This document shows positions 31,480 through 43,621 of a DNA stretch of 64,000 bases, piece after piece. Position 1 is the first letter of the stretch. Each line of letters starts with the position of its first letter. The stretch comes from Antitrichia curtipendula. Taxonomy: Eukaryota; Streptophyta; Bryopsida; Hypnales; Leucodontaceae. Position numbers and translations under genes: made by a program. The stretch lies in NCBI GenBank assembly GCA_951230915.1, contig OX579635.1:21328001-21392000 (forward strand), in the 5' to 3' direction. The notes under the pieces are model-generated. The model did no database searches and was not told the DNA's origin. It worked only from the letters and a program-made list of their open reading frames with translations.

Positions 31480-31989
31480 AAAGCTTGACCGCTCATTGTC
31501 AAAACGTAGGAATTATGTCTAAAGTATAATTTTAGACCTCATTTAGGCATAGTAATCTTCATTTTTTCAAAAGAATTTGAACTAAAAGAAGTTGTTAAAT
31601 TGAGTTAGATTCCATCTCCAAAAAACCATTTGTATTTTTGATCTTCCAATCAAAAGTTATGGACAAAAATCATAGAAGAAGCTTGAAAGTGTCCAAGAAA
31701 ATGTCCCTTCCAACCCAGCTCTGGATTATGTCCATAATTTATTATTGGAGTCTCAAAATTACAAACGGATTTTTTGAGATGGAAGTTAACTTGATTTAAC
31801 AACTTCTTTTAGTCCAAAGTTTTTTGAAAAAATTTATTTATTATACCTAAATGAGATCTGAAATTTTACTTCAAACACAATTTCTGCTTTTACTTTTGAC
31901 TTAACTATGAGAGGTTGAGCTCCTACTAATTCTCATTCACATATCCCACATGGTTTGTTTTACTTCCTTCCACCCATATGAACATAAAG
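31480..31989. repeat. Fold-back element, diverged second copy
   Basis: Same order of motifs as 30241-30814, including AGACCTCATTTAGGCATAG on the left and CATATCCCACATG..CCACCCATATGAACATAAAG on the right, but with more mismatches between the arms. Confidence 0.6.
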
Positions 31990-32000
31990 AGCTTCTTCTC

Positions 32001-32413
32001 TCACAATACGAAACAAATTGCACAAGGATCTTGAATCATTGGCGTAGTACCTTCTGGATGCAAGCCACTGATCTTTGCTAATTGCCCATTTGAGGTGCTT
32101 CGAACCCATAAACGCTGCCAGGGACGTTTTTTGGCCGATGAGTCACAAAGAATCTTTTCCTGTAGGACAGGAGTGCAACTATTCATCCTCCCAATTTTGT
32201 GCAAAAATGGAATATCATCTACAGTAATTTGTCTTCTAATGAGTGCTTTTGCATTATTTTAATCCAACAATTCACACGGTGACAGAACAATTGATTTCCA
32301 CGGCTATGAGCCCGTCGTTTAAGAGTTAAGACCCTTGTGAACTTTCTGAAATCCACATTTTCAGGAGGTTTAGAAGCCTTAATTACTAGCAATTTTCGGT
32401 AGTGGTGGGCCAA
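32001..32413 (-). pseudogene. Unrecognised protein-like frame
   Basis: On the minus strand a frame reads DDIPFLHKIGRMNSCTPVLQ and on to DPCAICFVL-stop (stop at 32001). The region just upstream (32219-32413) is open in another frame, so the two may be parts of one broken coding sequence. Amino-acid texture is protein-like but I recognise no domain. It may be a captured gene fragment in repeat DNA, or chance. Confidence 0.25.
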
Positions 32414-33744
32414 AGTCTATAGATGATTTAATACTCTTCGTAATGGTCTAACGTTGGTGCCACATCATGCTCTATGTTGGTTTGGTGAACACCAAGGAAC
32501 GCAGGTGCAAATGCACTGTAAATAGTTCGTGTAATGTTACTGCCTAGGAACCTTGCTAAGGCCAAGTGGGAATGTACTTTTACACTCAAGAAAACACTAA
32601 AAAAGGTAGAAGTTGTAGAAGGATGAAGTTTTAGGCTAGAGTTGGATGAAAGGTTAGGAAAATCATTCCATCATTCTCTCCCAAAATTTTGAGTCATTTT
32701 AAATTTGAAAACTAAGTAAAAATAGTGGATGAAATTTGGTGAACTAATTAGCAATCAAACTTCATCCACCTATAACTTTTGCTAGGGAGCTCGGAGAGGG
32801 TTGAATTCTACAAGTTGGTACTATTAGTTTTAGACTTAATCATCTTGCATAAAAAGACCATAGTGGCCTAGTCCATTTGGCTAATTACCTTGACAATTGC
32901 AATTCAATTCTACTTTGGGTTGTTCTTTGAATGTTTGAGTACATTTAGGCACTACAAAAAATTTGCATTGCTTGGAAGGCACAATGGATTGACGCTACAC
33001 TCATAAATAAACACCACATCTAAATTACCAAAAGCCTGGTTGTGCTCAATTAGTTACCAAGGGTAGGTAAATAAGCGCTCACAACCCACAATCATTTCCC
33101 CACAATTATAAATGGGCCCATTTTCTTCTAGTGTTTGTGCAAGTTTTGTTGAATCAAGACTTGTTTGTTCTGATTGTACTAATCCTAAAGTAAACCCCCT
33201 CCGTACCTTGTCAATGCCACTTTGGGGGTCTAGTGAGAGGATGCCATGTGGCGGCGCAATGGAAAATCAAGCTAGGTAATTGCATCATGGGTTGCAGTAA
33301 ACCATGAATCAACACATTAGCAAGCAATTAAGTCAATAGGCCATGTAGGGGTCACAACCAGCCCTTTTTTTTTGGGTGATATGGGGCCAGAAAGCACCAT
33401 TCTAACATAAATGTCTTTTTTTCGCCAGATAAAAGTAATCTTTTTTTGCCAAATATTTTCCATTTCTATAAAAAAATGTAGATGAAATCGCCAAATTTGG
33501 ATGAAAAGTGTATGGATATAATGAAAAAGTGTTTTTGGATCCAAAAGATGGATGAATGTAGAAATGCAATGCTTCACCAAATTTTAAGTGATCGCCACCC
33601 TGGCACTTTCTCAAAAAGCAAAAAAAAAGGGCTGGTCACAACAACCAAAAATTGACACATGACAAGCTTCAAAGGGGCCTACTTTGTACACATTTTAACC
33701 AGAGCAAGCTACTTAGTTTGTCTACGTTGTTCATGATTGATGTT
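32414..33744. other. Intergenic stretch, nothing recognised
   Basis: No supported gene. The words AGGGCTGGT / ACCAGCCCT near 33357 and 33627 form an inverted pair around a 260-bp segment (CACAACCAGCCCTTTTTTTT...AAAAAAAAGGGCTGGTCACAAC), so a small inverted-repeat element probably lies at about 33353-33640. Confidence 0.4.
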
Positions 33745-34712
33745 TTAACCCCTAAAGGACCAAGTGTCCGTTCAACGTACGCAAGAAATCTCGGGTAGAT
33801 TCTTACAAAGTCATCTTTGGTTGGATGTCCATGAAATTTGAATACAATGTGTAAACATGCACCTCCTTGATGAAAAACTAATTTTTTTCCCAATCGGGTG
33901 CCCAAATCAAAAGTTATGCTGCCCTGAACTTTTAGGGCAGCTTGGGCAATTTGAGAATCTTTGGAGAATCTTTTGCAAAAAGCTCATCAACTTTTGAAAT
34001 TTGACATGTATGAAGCTAATAAAATATGGCAAACAATTGTCAAAACAAAAACAAATTTAAGTCTTCAAATCAAATTCTAAAAAGTGGTAAACTTTATTAC
34101 CTATATAGCTATATTGGGGTAGTTTCAAGAAAAAGCACTGTCTTCTAACTTCAAGCCCTACTATCTTGCAATCTATGAAGTCAAAACTCTTGAAATTTTT
34201 TCCACATACTTCAAATGTTCATCTCTAAATTTTCAACGTTCGGATTTCAAATAAATTTTTTCTTCATTGCACAAGAAATCATCAAAAAATGATTAGTGTA
34301 ATGCCAACTCACTTGACCTCTTTGCATTGCAGGGTGATTTATTATAAGCTAGACATCTCCGTTGCTTCTAAAAAATTTCATGAGTGTAATCAACATCATA
34401 TATTTATCAATGGTCAAAATTTTCATTTTTGTGTAGTGCAAAAATTTTACTCCAAGAGGGCCTGAAGTCTGCTGACCCTCTTTCGCAGCAATGAAAAATT
34501 GTTTTTTTTCTCACTTCAAATGTTATAATCTTTCAATCCGCGTGGTCAAATGGGCTGAAAATGTTTCCACAACCTTGTATAATGTTTAACTTCAGTTTAA
34601 TACGGTTAAAGTTTCAAAAAAAAGTTCTAATTTTTATTTTTGAATAACATACCAAAAATTCCAACTTTTTGACAATGTCACCCTAAAAAACCCCTCGGTC
34701 CTTTAGGGTTAA
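33745..34712. mobile_element. TTAA-flanked element, CCCCTAAAGGACC ends
   Basis: TTAA at 33745-33748 and 34709-34712 enclose 960 bp. The left end is CCCCTAAAGGACCAAG, and the right end is the reverse complement of CCCTAAAGGACCGAG. Interior phrases (TATCTTGCAATCTATGAAGT, TTTTTTCCACATACTT) match the 3193-4144 element, so these two form a sub-family with ends different from the 12555/15587 pair. No transposase frame. Confidence 0.7.
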
Positions 34713-36539
34713 ACTACAGTCTTGGACTATGCAAAACTAATTCTAAATTTTTGGAAACTTGAAGGGAAAACAAAAATTTAGACACAAAATAAATGAAGAA
34801 AAATAAATACAAAAGTAGTATAGGATTTGTATAGAAGGATGTAAAGGAGGAAATTAGGAAGGGAAAACTCTCAAATTCCATAGTCAAGAAATATTGCAAC
34901 GAAGTACAAAGTAATGTAGAAACAAGTGTTGGAATTCTAAAAAGGAAATGGTGATGCAATTGAAGTAGGAAGGGAATAGATTAGATATTTAAAGTTTGAA
35001 AGGATAGTATTTGATAAGGATTAGGTGGAAATCTTATGAAGACAATTTAGACCATTAGAATGTAGATGAGACAATAATTGACTTGGATAGGATATGGAGA
35101 TTTTCAAAAATCAGTTATTACTTTGAAGTTTGAAGCAATAATTAAATAGGACCAGTTAGAAGTTGACTTTGCAAAAACTTGTATCAACTACAAAAATTTA
35201 CAAAATTTGCGGGACAAGATGGCACAAGCAAAGGACTATGAGAATGCACTCCAATACCGGCATGACAATGCACATTTTGAGTTATGTTGCTAAAACCTCT
35301 AATTCCATTTAAATTTGTCGTAATTAGCAAGTGTTAATTAGAGTTGAGGCCTAAGGTTAAGTTAGACCATTAGGACCAAGTGTCAGGTCAAGTTTCAACT
35401 TATAATCCTTTAGTAGAAGGTTAGAAGTTTTCAAAAACATAAAATACATAGATATCAGAGCTAAAATGGATGAAACTTAGCAAAGTTCATCTCAAAAGAA
35501 CAAGAATGGGAATTTAGTAAGTCAAAGTGAATTAGATTCTAAAAGTGAAGTTAAAAGTTAGTTTTAAGTTTTAAGTTAATAGTAAATAGAAAACAAATTT
35601 TGAAGCACCATTTAGCGATCAAATTTCATCCATCAATAACTTTCACTAGGATAGTTCAAATTTGAAGTGATTTAACATTTAGGATAGGTAAAATCAACCT
35701 CTTAAAAAACAAACATGTGGGCCCCAAAGAATCACCTACTAAATCATATATTGAAGCAAGTTGCAAATGTATTGCACTCGCAAAAAAACTCATTGAACCC
35801 TTTACAATAGAGAAGGTGTATAACTGCATAATTTGAACTATCTAGTTACTTATTTAGTACTTACATTTGATAAGTCCCTCTTTCATCCACATCCAGGGCA
35901 AGCTTCTTTGACAACAAAAAAGTAATTTTAATAGGAGAATTGTGTGCTACTTGCCAAGTTTAATTCTTTTTCATTCTCCCATTTAGACAATCATCAATTA
36001 GACTTTATAAAATCTCCAACCGACAACTTCAGCTCAACAGACATTTTTCTTTACAGACAATTTATTGCCATCACAAGATTGCCATCTTCTAACAACATTG
36101 AAATGGATAGCAGTGACCGTACCATCCTCTTCCTTTTGTAAGGAATAAATTATCAAACTAGTGTAATATGTGAAATAAATTTGGTCTACTCCATACTTCT
36201 TACTATGAATTGTTTTCAGTGACCTGCTTGGGCAATAGGCATAAGCAGACACAATCTCTAAATTCCACTAGCGATCTCATCTAGAGATCAACAAAAGACT
36301 AGAATGCACAACTACAAGTGATATCAGTGTATGAAGAAAAATACTATAGAAAAATAACATGAAAATAACATAAGAGTTTCTTCCAATGGACAAAACAAAA
36401 AGAACTTACAAGCCAGTAGTTGTATTATAAAGACGTGTAGAATCATCATAAAAATTTTAGAGATCTTTGGTTTTATGGAAATCATATGAATTAATCTTTT
36501 CTATCAAAAAACCATCAAATACAACAAACAACGGAATCA
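34713..36539. other. Intergenic stretch, nothing recognised
   Basis: AT-rich sequence with short, unmatched open frames on both strands. No repeat boundaries were identified. Confidence 0.3.
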
Positions 36540-36860
36540 AAACTAGACATGTTAGAAATCACATATGAAAAGAAAATACACAATATCATTTAAGGATTGA
36601 AAGATTATAATATTTGATCATAAAGGAGTTAAAACTATGAGAATCTTTCAACTCTCTTTTTGCATGTCAAATATAAAAAATTAGTCACCCAAAAAATATG
36701 AGGTTGAATGGCCTAACATGCATAACCCTAATCAATTTATTTCTTCTCAAAATCTACTCTACAATTTTTTTAAATGAATTTATAGTCTAATTTTTTCTCC
36801 AAGATCTAGTGTATTTGAGGCTCATTTGTAAATCATTAAGATTGTTGTGGTGAGCATTAC
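36540..36860. repeat. Truncated TTAA-element relic, reversed
   Basis: The reverse complement matches the interior of the 15587-16236 element (phrases around 15790-16110: CTCAAATACACTAGATCTTGGAGAAAA; GATCAAACATTATAATC). Its terminal repeats are missing. Confidence 0.55.
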
Positions 36861-39480
36861 CTTATATATTGTATCGTACTTTTGGCTGTATTTGGAGCAA
36901 AACTTGATTCAATTGATTCTCTTTGGACCATGGAAACATATTTGACTATTGTAGGAGTTCTATGTCTCCCAAATCTAGAAGGTGTTGTCCACCGCAATAA
37001 CTTCATCAATGTTGATGGACACAAGCTTAGCATTTTAGACTATAATCTTGGGGGCAGCCAATATACAACCATGAAGATGTTCCAACATCTTCCATTCTGA
37101 AGTCTTAGACTAGTACTTTCGAAGAACATTTTTTACTTTAAAGTGCCTCAATAAGTACTGCTCTCACTCATAATTGCACATGGGATGACCAAAATGCAAA
37201 ACTTGAAATAAAGTTGAGAATTGAACCCCTTCCTATTGGCTTCGACGTCCAAGCCACCAATGAGTTGATCAACAACCATGCTAGCCAACTTCCGTCCCAC
37301 CTAAAGCTTGTTAAACTACAAATGCTTGCAATCACATTTAACGTAAATCTCACCCTTCTTGAGATGGGAAAATGGCTCGCCATCAACCTTGCAAGGTCTC
37401 TTCCTTTCAAATCCTCCAAGTTATCTCCTTTAGAGACCATGATCTTTCTTCTTCCACTCACAACGCTACAGCTCTTGCACATGCCCCTTGTCAAATTGCT
37501 AGCAATATTGAACTCACCTTCAGCCTAAGTATATTTACACATCCAAATCTCTTGCCAACACCGCTTGATGGTGCTTGAAAGTCACTTTTTTTCTCTTTTG
37601 TGCACATTTCTCTTTGTCTTCATTTGCAATTTTAGGGTTGGGATACTACAATGAGACTACCGTCGCCTCAAACAAAGAGGGAAAGTGAGGCAATGAATCC
37701 ACAATCAAGTCGGTGAGGAGCATCTCAAAGACGTGGATTACCTCTTTGTCCACATTGTCCCCAACCTTGCGTGTGTAGATTGGAGCCTTTGCCGTGCCAA
37801 CATGTAGGTACTTCTACAACCCATGAGAGTTTTTGGAAGAGTCGAAGGTATACACTCAAAAGTTCTCTAGCAATTTGAGTTTGGGTGCCATCCAGAACCC
37901 GCAACCTTATACCTACGCCAAACCCCAGGAAGAGAACCGCAAGGAGGCAAGGACACAAGCCAAAACAAGCAAAAGCACACAAGAAAATGAAGTATATGAA
38001 CAATAGAATCCAAGTACAAAAGCACCGTCTCCAAGCAAAAGAAAATGGAAATAAAACTTGAGGTGAAGGAATAGAGAATGCATGGAGAAAGTTAAGTTTG
38101 AAGAAGCATGCTAAAGCCAAGAAATGCAACAAGTTTTTCATAACCTTGGAGGCCCAAATTGTCAATTGCACATGGCCTCAAGTGTGCAAGGCTGGGATCT
38201 CTGTGATGCTACAAGGACACAACCCGCATCCTATGGACCAATGTCCAAAGAAAATTGTATTGTGATAGAGAGTCTCCATTTCTGAATTGGAATAAATGTG
38301 GCAATTTCCAAAGAAAAGCAAACGTCTTTCAAGTATTACAATTTACAAATCAAACTAGCAAGAAATTGGCAATGCCCACCTCTGATTTATGAAAATAGCG
38401 CTCCAACATCAAAGCGTAGGAACGAATGGATTCAAAACACATTGAATGTTGTACGTGCAAGGAAAAGACAAGATCACAAGAAGTAACTATAAGGAGTAGT
38501 TGTGAAAGATCTGAACATGAAGGAGTAGAAATCCTTCTAAACCCTAGCATTGGAAGGAAAAGATAGGTGCGACATTGACGGATCAGATTTCACCGCCAAT
38601 GCTAACATTCTATGGTTGAGGTCTAATTCTAACTAAATTCCATCCTGCTCAATAGGGGATGAATGTAATTTGAGAATTGGATGAATTCGTGATTTTGCAA
38701 CATTTTGTTTGTGAGGTGGGAAAAGTTGCTCAAATCTTGGTTTTCGAAGAATTCTTTCCAATGTACATTTTAACATGTGCAAAATCTAGGTAGAAACTGA
38801 GCGAAAATTAGCTACTTTAGGGAACATTGGTGCCAATGGTAAGCAATTCATGCTATATGCATTTTTCAACTCCCCCGTTGCAACTTCAAAATTCCATAAA
38901 TAATCCAATGAGTGTCCAAAACATATGAATCAAAATGCATTAATCCTAGAAAAATGCATTAATCCTAGAAGGACGGGCTAGTCACTGTGGAAATCATCCT
39001 TTTTGGTACATTGTGAATCATTTGCTTAAGGAAACCCCAAAGCACTCATTCAAGGTCAAACTACTAATACAAGACCTCCTATTCAAGTCCAGATCATCGC
39101 TTAATACTCTTTATGAACAATTGCTTTCTATCAATATCAATCAATAAGGAGCAGTGATGGCGTCGGCGTTGCTGGCGATGTCCAGATCGATGCAACAGTA
39201 TATCGATCCAGTAGGACGAAGCTAGTCTTGCTATGATCTGAACTGATTGTGAACATGAAATCAATATGACAAGAAGCACTCAGCGAAGAATTGGTTTGAA
39301 ACAAAACAGGACACGATGAGGATGCAGAGGGATTCTGTGGGAATTACTGTACTGGCCTAATTCGATTTTCCAGGCAGCAGCCTTGTGTTTCAATATCTAC
39401 ACAAACTCACTGCTCGATCGGCAAATGCTGAAGAATGACCATAGTGAATCGCCTTGCATGTTTGTTTGCAAGAATCGTGC
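36861..39480. other. Intergenic stretch with unassigned open frames
   Basis: Overlapping open frames at 37168-37528 (both strands) and 37725-38171 (minus) are the longest, but none carries a motif I can name. The strand conflict at 37.2-37.5 kb argues against a simple gene. A short direct duplication (AATGCATTAATCCTAGAA) lies at about 38935-38970. Confidence 0.3.
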
Positions 39481-39870
39481 TCAATCTTGCACACATTTGC
39501 ATTCCTTTAAATAGTTTCCGAATTGTAAAATGGTATTCGGATCCTCTCCACGGCCATCAATCAAGAGAGTTTTTAGAGCCCTATGTTCATATTTCGCCCC
39601 TGAGAAGCAAGAGTTGGAGCTCTGTCTTAACAGTTCTTGCGTCGATTTAGCTTTAATTTTTGTCAGGAATTGTTCATGGCCGATGTTCATGGCTTCGAGG
39701 ACGAACACAAAATCTCTCCTGGCTTCCGCAAAGTTAGTAATTAGCCCAAATGATGCGATTCACAGTCGAGGAGGGAATTAGGGCAGGTTCGCTCTGATCT
39801 CCAGAAGATCATGCATAACTTCATGAATCCACTCCAATGGCTCCTTTCTGCGATCAATCACATAGTTCCT
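39481..39870 (-). CDS. Possible small gene or exon pair, unrecognised
   Basis: Minus-strand frames look protein-like. After an acceptor (GCTTTGCAG), about 39781-39869 reads NYVIDRRKEPLEWIHEVMHD and continues to LLEIRANLP-stop. A separate frame (39481-39708) starts MNIGHEQFLTKIKAKSTQEL and ends CKCVQD-stop. They are not clearly one gene, and I recognise no family. Their place beside the 5' side of the dynein light chain gene would make a divergent pair if real. Confidence 0.25.
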
Positions 39871-40379
39871 GCAAAGCGCTTTAGAGGCTGAAGCACAAGA
39901 CAATATTTAATTAACATTCATTGACAATGTTTTCCGATGATTTCTGGCTTCGAATGTTCGATACTGTTAATCTGCGAGCTGGATTATTCGGAGAAGAGAA
40001 GAGCGAGGGAGAATCAAAACGCTTTGTGCGGATTTGCTGCTGCAATTCTGGTAAAGCTCAAGCTCAGGCAATCTAAATTTGGATTTGTTGTGTGGGGTCC
40101 CAATCGTATGGTCTCAAATCTCACGTCTCATCAGATTCTGCCAATGAACCGGAACGAATCCAGGTTAAAATACAGTTTGCCGCTGGAATCAAGGTGAATT
40201 CATTCTCTTTTGTTCTGTTTCTCCAGGTGCAGGTCGGTTTGAAGTTTGAAGCTGCGATGATTTCGTCTTAGTTTCGTCTCTGTTAAACGATCACCGTAGA
40301 ATCATCATAGCCAAGTGCAGGGTTATTGAACGAAAGAGGGTGTTGTAGTCCCATAATTTAGAGGCATGAGCCAGTTTTC

Positions 40380-40860
40380 ATTGTGAAGTGCACGCCCTGA
40401 ACTCCTTTCTTTTTCGCTGAAGGTAAAGCATACTATTTGCGTCATTTTAAGCACTTTAACCAATGTGTACAAGTGTGATTTCAGTGGGAGATCACTGTCT
40501 ATCTGCGAAAGTTTTAGACTTCTCTAAGTGACATAGCCAACCCCATTTCCATTTAAATTATGAGTGGCCATAGTCATTTAGCCAAGCCATGCTTACACTC
40601 CAACTTACTTGCTAATTGAAGTCCAAGCAGGAGTCTGATAGATGAGTTGCTGTTGGGAACAGGGTCTGCAAGGAGACGGGATCAGGATTTAAGTATCGTC
40701 CACTTATGTCATTTCCTGAGTCTGATCGTGCCAACGCTACCCAGTTCGTACGTGCTCTTCTTGGTTGCCTTGTTCTTTAATCTTGAAAATTCTGCCTCAG
40801 GAATTTTTCTTCCAGTAGTCAATTATTTATTTTGTTGTATCTCATGTTTTTGCAGGCTTC
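40380..40860 (+). promoter_or_regulatory. Probable 5' leader intron of the dynein light chain gene
   Basis: A pyrimidine tract and TGCAG acceptor end at about 40857, upstream of the start codon. Within the presumed intron, 40440-40700 shares ordered blocks (TTTAACCAATG.GTA, GTGGGAGATCAC, TAGATGAGTTGCT, GGAGACGGGATCAGG) with 62560-62875 in the hydrolase gene. The donor was not fixed. Confidence 0.4.
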
Positions 40861-40939
40861 CGTGCATTTATATCTGGAGTTTCACTAGGGAATTTGCTGT
40901 AGTTTCCTGAGCTGCTTGGCGATATCTCAGGCAGTAAGG

Positions 40940-41941
40940 ATGCTGGACATAGAACCTCGAGTGGTGCCCAGGTCAGAAACCAAGAAGAAAGTACTGCTGC
41001 TGTCCCCTGCGACATTAATTCAAGAGAAGGTGCTGATCGGCGACACGGATATGCCGCAGGCGCTCCAAGCACACGCTGTGCGAGCTGCTTCGGAAGCTCT
41101 AGATATGCACGAAGTCACCGATTTCAAGGAAATTGCGTACTACATCAAGAATGTAAGCTGGCTCCTCCCAAAATTAAGAAGGCGAAATTTGATGTGCTGA
41201 CATTGTCAAAATTAAGAAGGCTTGCAGGGAGTCGTCCACCGCATACAAGTAGGATCAGGGTTTTTTTGAACAAAATTAAATAAATTCATTGGTTTTAACA
41301 AAATTCATTAGTTTAATGCTGGACAGGTGTAAAATAAGACCTTTTACTACCCAATTTGCACTGCTATTTAAACTGCATAGCTAATGGGCTTCTCACTGTA
41401 CCGGTATTGTGGAATCAATTGTGTACACAAGTGAACAAATTTCCTGGAAATATCAGGGAATGTGCAATTACAGGGTGTGTCATGGCAGTGGATTCAGTGT
41501 ATGCTCCAAAGGAGAGTCCTTGCAGTAAACGCATATCTAGTGCAACACAGAAACCGAAAGAAATTCAAACTGGATTTGGTCAGTGGTTTAGAGTGTGTCA
41601 ATGAGTCACATGAAACGAATGTGTCCCATAATGTCTAAACCTCTCTTGTGCGTTGATTTACTGAGGACTGGATTCGCCATCACTCGTAGACCACGGTAAC
41701 AAAAGTGAAATTGAACAAAACATGGGCACTTTTACTTGTTTTTTTCTCAACATTGGGAGGCATTTTTTTCTGACTGTGTCCTGAAGTGATGTTTGTGCAG
41801 CAATTTGACAAGGCGTACGGTTTAGGATGGCAATGCGTGACCGGTGTAACCTTCGGATCATATGTAACGCACTCCTCGGGTACCTTCATACACTTCTGCC
41901 TGGGAAGATTAGCAGTCATGCTTTTCAAAGCTGCCAGTTAG
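40940..41941 (+). CDS. LC8-type dynein light chain
   Basis: Two exons, 40940-41152 and 41801-41941, give 117 residues. Exon 1 starts MLDIEPRVVPRSETKKKVLL, then DTDMPQALQAHAVRAASEAL and IAYYIKN at a GTAAGC donor. Exon 2 starts QFDKAYGLGWQCVTGVTFGS and continues YVTHSSGTFIHFCLGRLAVMLFKAAS. The GWQC..G..FGS.VTH..G.FI.F block is the LC8 signature, and the last strand-forming segment is complete. LC8 is a small homodimer that binds short peptides in many proteins. It is a subunit of dynein motors and occurs in plants both with and without flagella. Length fits the family plus an N-terminal tail. A leader intron is likely, because a TTTTTGCAG acceptor at about 40856 precedes the start without an in-frame ATG. 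No frame damage was seen. Confidence 0.92.
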
Positions 41942-42434
41942 AAGTGGAGTTGGTGATATAGAGATACTCAGACCTAAGACTTGTTTATAAAAATATATAA
42001 CATCCTGTACTATGTTGATCTACCAACAATGGTGTAAATTGCTTTGTATGGAATGGCTTCACAATCAACAACACAGTATTTCATACTCGTGCAGATTCTC
42101 AAGCACCTATCCATTGAACTACTAACATGCCTTAAGTGAAGCCTCTCACACCAACACCTATCTTGAACCCAATACTAGCGCAGGTGCATACTTCATCATG
42201 TTGTAATCTACAGGCCTTTTATCGGTGATCCATTTAACAGTCGGAAGTCAAAACCTCTTAACAAGACTTGTACTAGATTTGTGAGGATGAAAACTAAAAA
42301 TGGTCTAGTAAATGAGTTCAAAAAGAAGTTAAAAGATTTACTTCTAAAAAATTACAAAAAAAATGAAGAAACATGGGCTATTCGTTACTGTAACTCAACC
42401 ATCTGTGCAAAATAACAAGACTTTGCCATTACTC

Positions 42435-42779
42435 TTAAGGTAGGTACACCCAAAATCGCCACTTTTTGCTACTGAGCCTAGTTCTTGTTGGCAAGTGAAA
42501 GGAGGTTCCAACGCACCAAAGAACATGGCATTTGGATACTGTATGCAAAAGTTATTAAGGAACAAGGTTTGGTTCTAAAAGCGTTTCTTCCACATAGGTA
42601 CAGAACTGATTTTGGAGATGTACACATAATATAATGGCGGTGTATGCAAAAGTTATTAAGGAACAAGGTTTGGTTCTAAAAGCGTTTCTTCCACATAGGT
42701 ACAGAACTGATTTTGGAGATGTACACATAATATAATGGCGGTTTAAGGTTAGCGGCACATTTGGGGGTACCTACCTTAA
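42435..42779. mobile_element. Inverted-repeat element carrying a tandem duplication
   Basis: The left end TTAAGGTAGGTACACCC and the right end, the reverse complement of TTAAGGTAGGTACCCCC, are inverted repeats differing at one position. Inside, 42540-42640 is repeated without visible change as 42641-42741, a 101-bp tandem duplication that looks recent. The unit contains GGTTCTAAAAGCG and GGAGATGTACACAT, motifs shared with elements at 17427 and 59758. Confidence 0.65.
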
Positions 42780-43621
42780 TGCGAGAGTCTCCATTTATTG
42801 CAAGAGCGTTACCTTACTAAATCCAAAAAATAGCAGCACAAAGATGTTGAATAGTTTTATTTAGTATGGTGGAAGCTTGCAAGAAAACAGAGTGAAAGTA
42901 AAAAGCCCGACGGCTGAAAAGGTTTCCACTTTCATGAAGGACTGTGACTAGATGTCGAATAAGAACTCAAAACTACGTTTCAAAATCTTGACTTCGCACC
43001 TAGAAGGAAGCATCAAATTGAAGTAAAGCTTCAACAAACTTCCCTGTGCTTTTGTTCAAGACCAGTCACCAGAACGAAGACAAAGAAATCTGCTAAAAAG
43101 ACAGGAACTATTGTGGGAAACCTTTGACGAACCTAGTAACTCGGCATAAAGTTCAAGTATTCAGTTGCAGACCATCAGCTCAAGCTTCTAGAAATGTAAA
43201 ATAGGAATGTGATTGCAAATTCGAAATTCACAAAACATGTGCAATTGTCATGTTTGAACAAGAACCTGCCTAGAGATTTCGTCATCATCACTAATCCTGT
43301 ACTTCCTCTAGCGTGGTGAACTCTACAAACCGGCGTCTTAGCGTTCTCCAGTAAGACCTGAAATCGCCTCAAAAAGAGCCTGGCTGTAACTGAAGAACCA
43401 TTCGAAGGATGGCCCTAGTGAGATGAGTTCATGTACGGTAGCCTTTGCGGTTCACGTCGACCTTTGCGTATCAATAGTTCTAACCAGAATGTCTGTAAGG
43501 AAGGAGGATACTACCATGTTGAAAGAATATGAAGATTACAGAGCTGAAACAATGTTGATACATACGAGTAATCAATTTCAGGATTCCACTTGAATTTCCA
43601 AAATCCAGTTGCGTGCTGTTC
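42780..43621. other. 3' flank of the pfkB gene
   Basis: Sequence downstream of the minus-strand kinase gene. It presumably contains its 3' untranslated region; no other gene is supported. Confidence 0.35.

Noticed and set aside
37168..37528. Long open frames on both strands
   Set aside because: The two strands compete, no motif is recognisable on either, and no splice context supports a gene.
12555..38000. CRISPR array or prokaryotic defence system in the repeat-rich block
   Set aside because: Repeats are dispersed transposon copies with target duplications, not regularly spaced; spliced genes show the DNA is eukaryotic.
37725..38171. 148-residue minus-strand frame with hydrophobic segments
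   Set aside because: Phe- and Leu-rich composition comes from A-rich plus-strand sequence; no family motif and no gene context.
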